A DNA stretch of 64,000 nt from Dryas octopetala (taxonomy: Eukaryota > Streptophyta > Magnoliopsida > Rosales > Rosaceae): the NCBI GenBank assembly GCA_963921425.1, contig OY992838.1, forward strand, positions 13,144,001 through 13,208,000. The letters run 5' to 3'. This document shows, in pieces, positions 59,355 to 64,000 of the stretch. Made by a program: the position numbers and the translations under genes. Each line of letters opens with the position of its first letter. The stretch's first letter is position 1. The notes under the pieces are model-generated. The model had not been told where the DNA came from, made no database searches, and saw nothing but the letters and a program-made list of their open reading frames with translations.

Positions 59355-59988
59355 CTGAATTCCTGCATGGCTGCACAAGTAGAAGTCAAACTCATTTGGA
59401 TGACATATTTTGGAGTCCACAACCGTACCAAAGAATAATGGAGGGAGAGTTCCATATCATGTATATGAAAGCTAAAGGCATAATTAACAAATTCTGTACT
59501 TAAAAACATTAACTTCCAGGAAATATATTCTTAGCCACTCCCGTACGTCAATTGTACTGTGATTATAACGGTTGTTGGCAAACAACCTTGTACGATGACG
59601 CTTCTGAACCACAACAAATGTCACAAAAGGTTGATAGTCTGGAAGAAATTAATGAAGCACAAGCTTGAAGGGGGAAAAAAAATGAAAGGAGGAATGACAA
59701 ACATTAATCAATTACAACATAAAACACAAAAAGATATAACAATAGCTAACTGAAGATTGATCCCACAATGTAGATTTTTTCATATAGTAGAATTAACTTG
59801 GTAGAATTGCCCCTCACTAACTCCATCCCTCAAAACAAAGATATACACACACCCACACACACCATTAGACGGGAAGATAAGATTACATAGGGCATAGACA
59901 CAAGGCAAATGAGCTTTAAATATTCCTGTAAAATATGATGTGTGCTGGCATCTGACCATTTGCATTATAAAACGACATAAGTAGTTCC
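59355..59988 (-). pseudogene. Argonaute pseudogene, upstream PIWI exons
   Basis: The minus-strand exons in order follow. 59988-59926 reads ELLMSFYNANGQMPAHIIFY; the donor after CAG is GAATAT, not GT. From 59828, DGVSEGQFYQV, then the expected LLYELDAIRKAC is broken. From 59638 (acceptor TTTCTTCCAG), [20 protein letters not shown]. 59429-59355 reads [20 protein letters not shown], then HAGIQ, with a GC donor. All belong to the PIWI domain of AGO1/5/10-type proteins, which slice small-RNA targets. [10 protein letters not shown] is conserved, and the DVTHP-type first catalytic Asp lies upstream and was not found. The next exon is at 42294, across the Copia insertion. Confidence 0.85.
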
Positions 59989-59999
59989 CTGCATTCGCA

Positions 60000-60257
60000 A
60001 AAGATAGACGAATATAATTTAATTCTACAAGTCATAAACATCCATAGTCAAAAAAATAAAAAATATGATTACTGATCACTCTTATATGCACACATACCAT
60101 TAGAGTCATAACTATCGTATTTTCATTCTACTCCCATTTTGTCTTTTGATATGACACTAATTCATTTACTCCTGTGGACTTCCCTCCATTGGGTGCTTCG
60201 ATAGATAAGGTTGTACAAGTGGATTTTGTTGCTCCAGTTGCATACAAAAGCCGCCCT
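60000..60257. other. Sequence upstream of the AGO remnant
   Basis: No further AGO exon was recognised on the minus strand, so the pseudogene appears 5'-truncated here. AT-rich. Confidence 0.4.
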
Positions 60258-60395
60258 TTATAGACTTTTAAATGTCTAGTGATATTCAATACAAACTTTC
60301 AGAAAAGTCTATAAAAGTGTAGTGATATTCAATACAAACTTTCAGAGAGTCTATAAAAGTGTAGTGATATTCAATACAAACTTCCATTTTTCAAC
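60258..60395. repeat. Three tandem 46-bp repeats
   Basis: Units contain AGTCTATAAAAGTGTAGTG and ATATTCAATACAAACTTTC, starting near 60258, 60304 and 60348. The same core occurs scattered at 21600-22020. Confidence 0.85.
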
Positions 60396-60447
60396 AAGGT
60401 CTTGCTATGGCTTTAATTGAAGGCCAACTTGATATTTCCCTGTGCCT

Positions 60448-60873
60448 ATATAAAGGGAAGGAGAGAACTTATTTTGCTAATTATCATTCAACAAGTGATT
60501 TTCAGGTACTTATTTGGCATGAACTTTTCTTTTTCTAGGTTAACATTTCATTTGGCATAATTTACAAATATAAATTATTCATTCTATATCCTATTTTGTG
60601 TTAGTAGGTTAATGAAGTATTCTATTTTTCTGTTAATGAATTTCATTATTGTTTTTTTTTTTTTGCCAGGTTTCAACGAATTTCATTCTCACACCAAAAG
60701 ACAAAATGGATTTCATTCTTTTTGGTCAGACTATGGATCTCATTCATAAGGGAGTTCAAAACAGAGGACCCACAAAAAGTGATACTAATGAGAAATACAA
60801 ATATGCTCATGAAAAAACAAAAAATAGAAAAAGTAAAAATATGATCAAGATTGGCACGATATATAGATAGTGG
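60448..60873 (+). other. Promoter-like sequence and small spliced ORF candidate
   Basis: CTATATAAAGG near 60450 could be a TATA box. A short leader ends at TTTTCAG and a GTACTT donor (about 60506). A TTTTGCCAG acceptor at about 60669 is followed by an ATG at 60706. The 54-codon frame (MDFILFGQTMDLIHKGVQNR ..) ends at TAG 60868-60870. No family; it may be chance. Confidence 0.25.
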
Positions 60874-60879
60874 GAGAGA

Positions 60880-62640
60880 AAGTGAGTGAGACCTTTCAAA
60901 AAGAAACCCTAGCCGCTCTTCACTCTCTAAATCATTGTCTCACTTACACAACACTTATCTAATTTGCAAAGTATGACTCCTTTCTCTTATTTTTTGTTGT
61001 GATTTTTCATGTTCATGTATTATTGGGTTTAATTTAAATGCATTTTTGGTTTTTGTATTTTTCTGTGATTTTTCATGTTCATGTATTATTGATTTTTAAT
61101 TGTATTTGGGGTTTTAATTAAATGCATTTGGGTTTTTAAATGAATTTTGGGTTTTAAATGCATTTACGGTATTAAATGCATTAGGGGTTTTAAATGCCGC
61201 GGTTATTTGGTATTGTTTGTCTACTTCATTGTATTATTTATGTAGATTTGTGCTTAATTTCATGAAGATTTGAACTTTTATAGGACATTTATGAAAATAT
61301 GTTTGTGTGCATTTGTGCTTTTATGAAGATAAGAACTTTTAGAGGACATGTTTTGTAATATATAACCCGAACCAAGAAATACCTACACAATACTTTAGGG
61401 TTCCACAAATTAGAAAATGATCTCATTATACATCAAAACAATTTAGAAGCTTGTGATACTTTTAATTTCATTGCACATTATATTATAAGAATTTATCTAA
61501 ATTTATAAGTTAGATTTACAGGCAAAAAATACCCAAAATGCCCTTATATATGCCTTTATGCGTATTTTTTTTCCTACACGTATAACCCATGTGTGAACCT
61601 ATACATGTTGTTAATTGAAACATGGTTTTTATTATGTGCATATTATGAACTGTAGAATGATCTAATTTTAGAAATTTAGATTTATGGAAAAACTTACCTA
61701 AATATCCTTATACATATTTTATGTTCCTTCATAGCTTGAAGTATATATAATTAAGCATGTTTCCTTTTTTATTATGTGTTTATTATAAAACTTATTATGA
61801 ATTTCTAAGAGAATTTACAAACAAATATCATTATTATATTAGATAAAGAAAAGCAAAAATGAAAAAATTAGACAAATATCTCAAAATCACAGGCGAGCCC
61901 ATCAACTCACGCGCATGCATCAAATTTCACAACATATGAGTCATCAACTTATTGCAACTGGCCTCCTCAACTAAGCCTTATCTCATGCAAACGAAATATC
62001 TAATTTAGTTATTTCCCAACTAAATTTTAGTCTATGAATACTCTCACTTGTCCCCTTAATTCCAAACTCTGAAAATCACTTGAGAATCGTATAAAATAAA
62101 CCCTTTAGATGCAGAGATCGAAAAGGATAGAAAAGGACAGCACCCAAACACTTATACACAAACTTTTTACTCTTGTGCTTTGAGATCAACCTCAAAGTTA
62201 GAACTTCAAAGCCTCTCAATATCACTTCGTAGACACTAGCAATAAGTACATAATCACTTTATCACAGTTTATTGATCTCAAGAATGGATCAATCATAAAG
62301 AAGCATGATCTTTCTCATAACTCGTCACTTTCTAGTAGTTTATATTATTCTGTTTTCATGTATTCATTTTCAGTTAAAAATAATTATACCATCTTAATCT
62401 ACATGAAAAATCGTTCGAGATAGACTCAATCATGAATCACTTAAAAAGTTTAAGAAATGGAAAAGATATGGCTTGATTCCCTTGGGTCAGGAATTGATTT
62501 CCCTTTCATGTACTTACCAAACGTGGGAATGTAATTAATTTCTCATGCTCAGATCTCCAAAACTTGAATCAAATGGGCCTTTAGTCCAAACTATAGGAAC
62601 CAAAACTGAAATTTAGACTAAAGATTTCTTCTTTGTCTAA
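60880..62640. other. Gene-free AT-rich DNA with a telo-box
   Basis: AAACCCTAGCCGC at about 60904 is a telo-box motif typical of plant translation-gene promoters, followed by a UTR-like CT stretch, but no coding exon follows. The rest (GGTTTTAAATGCATTT-type repeats at 61085-61200) has no supported gene. Confidence 0.4.
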
Positions 62641-63745
62641 TATGAAAACGGGTAAGGTGGGAATGGATCGGTTTTTACTTGACAACCGACCCAAAATCGA
62701 CCCATTTTTTGGAGTCAGTTCGGTTGTTACCGCCCGATCCGTAAAAGTCAGTTCAGATGTCAGATTTGAATTTAGGTGAAAGTCGGGCAACCGACAACCA
62801 ACTTGAGCAACTATGGGAAAAATATGGGCCTTTAGAGTTTGGGCTGTGTGGCCCGTTGTGTGTTGTGAGAACTGAAGTGGGTGAGTGGGAAAAAATTACC
62901 CAGGCCCAACCCAACCTCTGTCTCTATCAGACTCAGACTCTTACTCTCATCTCTCCTTCGAATCTGCATGCGATTGCTGCTCTCCTCTTCTCTAGTTCTC
63001 TCTCAGTTCACTCTCGCCGGCGACCAAGCACTCTATTGCGCTCATCACTGGCGACGGCGACAGCAACCTCGACCTCCCCCACCTCTCAGCTCGTCACTCT
63101 CTATGTCTCTTACGAAGCCCTTCCTCTTAGCGAAAGAAATCTAGGGTTGGGTACTGTGAGTCTTCGTCTTCGTCTTCCTCAGGTGCGCCTCTCTCTATTT
63201 ATTTTTCGTTCATCAGCGTTTGGGGATTTCTTCTTTTCCAATCATATTTATCTCCAATTAGTCTCAACTTTAACTTTCTCAATTTCGACTACCAAATCTA
63301 TGATTTCTTGTATCCATTAAAAAAAAAAAAACTACTATTTCAATTTTTAATTTTGTGTGTGTAGTTTGGGTTGTTTCTGCTTGGATTGGCCATGGTGATG
63401 CTTAGATATGTTTGAATTATGTATATAAAACATCTAGTGTATAGAACTGAATTTGTTCTTTTTTTTTTTGTTTGTGTTTTTTAGTTTGTTTTATCTAGGA
63501 GAACATAAATGGCAAAACAAATCTCTAAGAAGTTGTCATGGTGTACCATGTGAGAAAAAAAGCAAAAAAAAAAAAAAAATCCAGTCGGGCCAAACAACCA
63601 ACCAACAAAGTGGGTTGCCTAACTATCAATCGACCCACAATATTGGGTCAGTTTTCGGTTTTGGAATTTCACCAATGTCGGTTTGTCGGTTTGTCGGGTG
63701 GGTCGGTTGTTTGGCCGATATAGGCCCGACGCATTCTCATCCCTA
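62640..63745 (+). other. UTR-like segment between GGGTCGG-type ends
   Basis: GGTGGGAATGGATCGG (62657) and the inverse of GGATGAGAATGCGTCGG (about 63727) could be degenerate inverted termini. Between them, 62920-63180 is a CT-rich leader with a donor after CTTCCTCAG (63182). It includes an open frame 62757-63320 with no recognisable domain. It is either the 5' end of a gene continuing right or a captured leader in a non-autonomous element. Confidence 0.3.
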
Positions 63746-63828
63746 ATTAAATGGGTGAATTTAAAACTGCAACCAAACCGCCTGAATTTGATTGGGCCTG
63801 TTTTGCACAGCATGCCCATCTTTTGTCG

Positions 63829-63945
63829 AATTGTAATCGACCCAAGTTAGGTGGAGTGGGTAGGTTTTTCAGTTTTATCAAGTTTGTGCCCACCTTATTG
63901 ATTATACAATGTGTTAATGACTGAGGAGGGAAATGATAAATGTAC
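63829..63945. repeat. Dispersed repeat, copy 2 (see 29056)
   Basis: Same order of motifs as at 29056-29165: TTGTAATCGACCCAAGT, GTTTGTGCCCACC, GTGTTAATGACTGAGG. Confidence 0.7.
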
Positions 63946-64000
63946 TCCAAAATTATCATCTCACACTCCTTATCATCTCACTGTCTCACACAAGAGGACT

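Noticed and set aside
1..64000. tRNA, rRNA or CRISPR features
   Set aside because: No cloverleaf with A and B boxes, no rRNA signature and no spacer-repeat array was seen. The palindromes at 11 kb have unequal spacers and imperfect units.

Overview
This is nuclear DNA of a dicot plant, probably a woody rosid; the species cannot be fixed from the sequence. The evidence is GT-AG introns in recognisable plant genes, AT-rich intergenic DNA with long GA/CT microsatellites, telo-box and TGGGCY promoter motifs, and plant-type Copia, Gypsy/Tat, CACTA, LINE, SINE-like and foldback elements. Three host genes look intact or intact within the window.

1-5.5 kb (+): the 3' nine exons of an EI24-family membrane protein gene, carrying LINE debris in two introns. 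5.5-15.4 kb: intergenic, with a SINE-like tail, hairpin MITEs, a reverse-transcriptase/RNase H relic, an unexplained array of short imperfect palindromes around 11.1 kb and a 0.6 kb foldback. 15.4-17.2 kb (-): an intronless class I TCP transcription factor, closest to TCP8, with long polyglutamine, histidine and serine tracts. 17.2-29.8 kb: gene-free DNA with microsatellites and two large foldback elements. 29.8-34.6 kb (+): a complete eight-coding-exon gene for the U11/U12 35K protein of the minor spliceosome (SNRNP35), with a 5'-UTR intron and a TGGGCY-rich promoter.

36-60 kb is a graveyard on the minus strand. An Argonaute (AGO1/5/10-type PIWI) pseudogene is split by an old Copia element (42341-59294; 260-bp LTRs differing at 9 sites). 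That Copia is itself split by a very young Tat-lineage Gypsy element (43423-55379; 636-bp LTRs differing at 1 site; perfect AGCAT target duplication). The AGO remnant runs directly into a decayed CC-NBS-LRR leucine-rich-repeat relic. The relic is in turn cut by an RNase H relic and a 3.4-kb non-autonomous CACTA element (37092-40512; TSD ACG).

The most striking element is inside the Gypsy insertion. Between integrase and 3' LTR it carries, on the opposite strand, what looks like a complete TATA-driven, four-exon gene for a 661-residue protein with a Transposase_28-type ('putative gypsy type transposon') domain and a coiled coil. All intron phases agree and the frame is open, while the element's own pol is broken by an amber codon and a gag-pol frameshift. 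The Copia RT region also holds an inverted LTR-RT chimera whose three junctions all show 3-4 nt microhomology. 60-64 kb: tandem 46-bp repeats, UTR-like sequence and a dispersed repeat shared with 29 kb.
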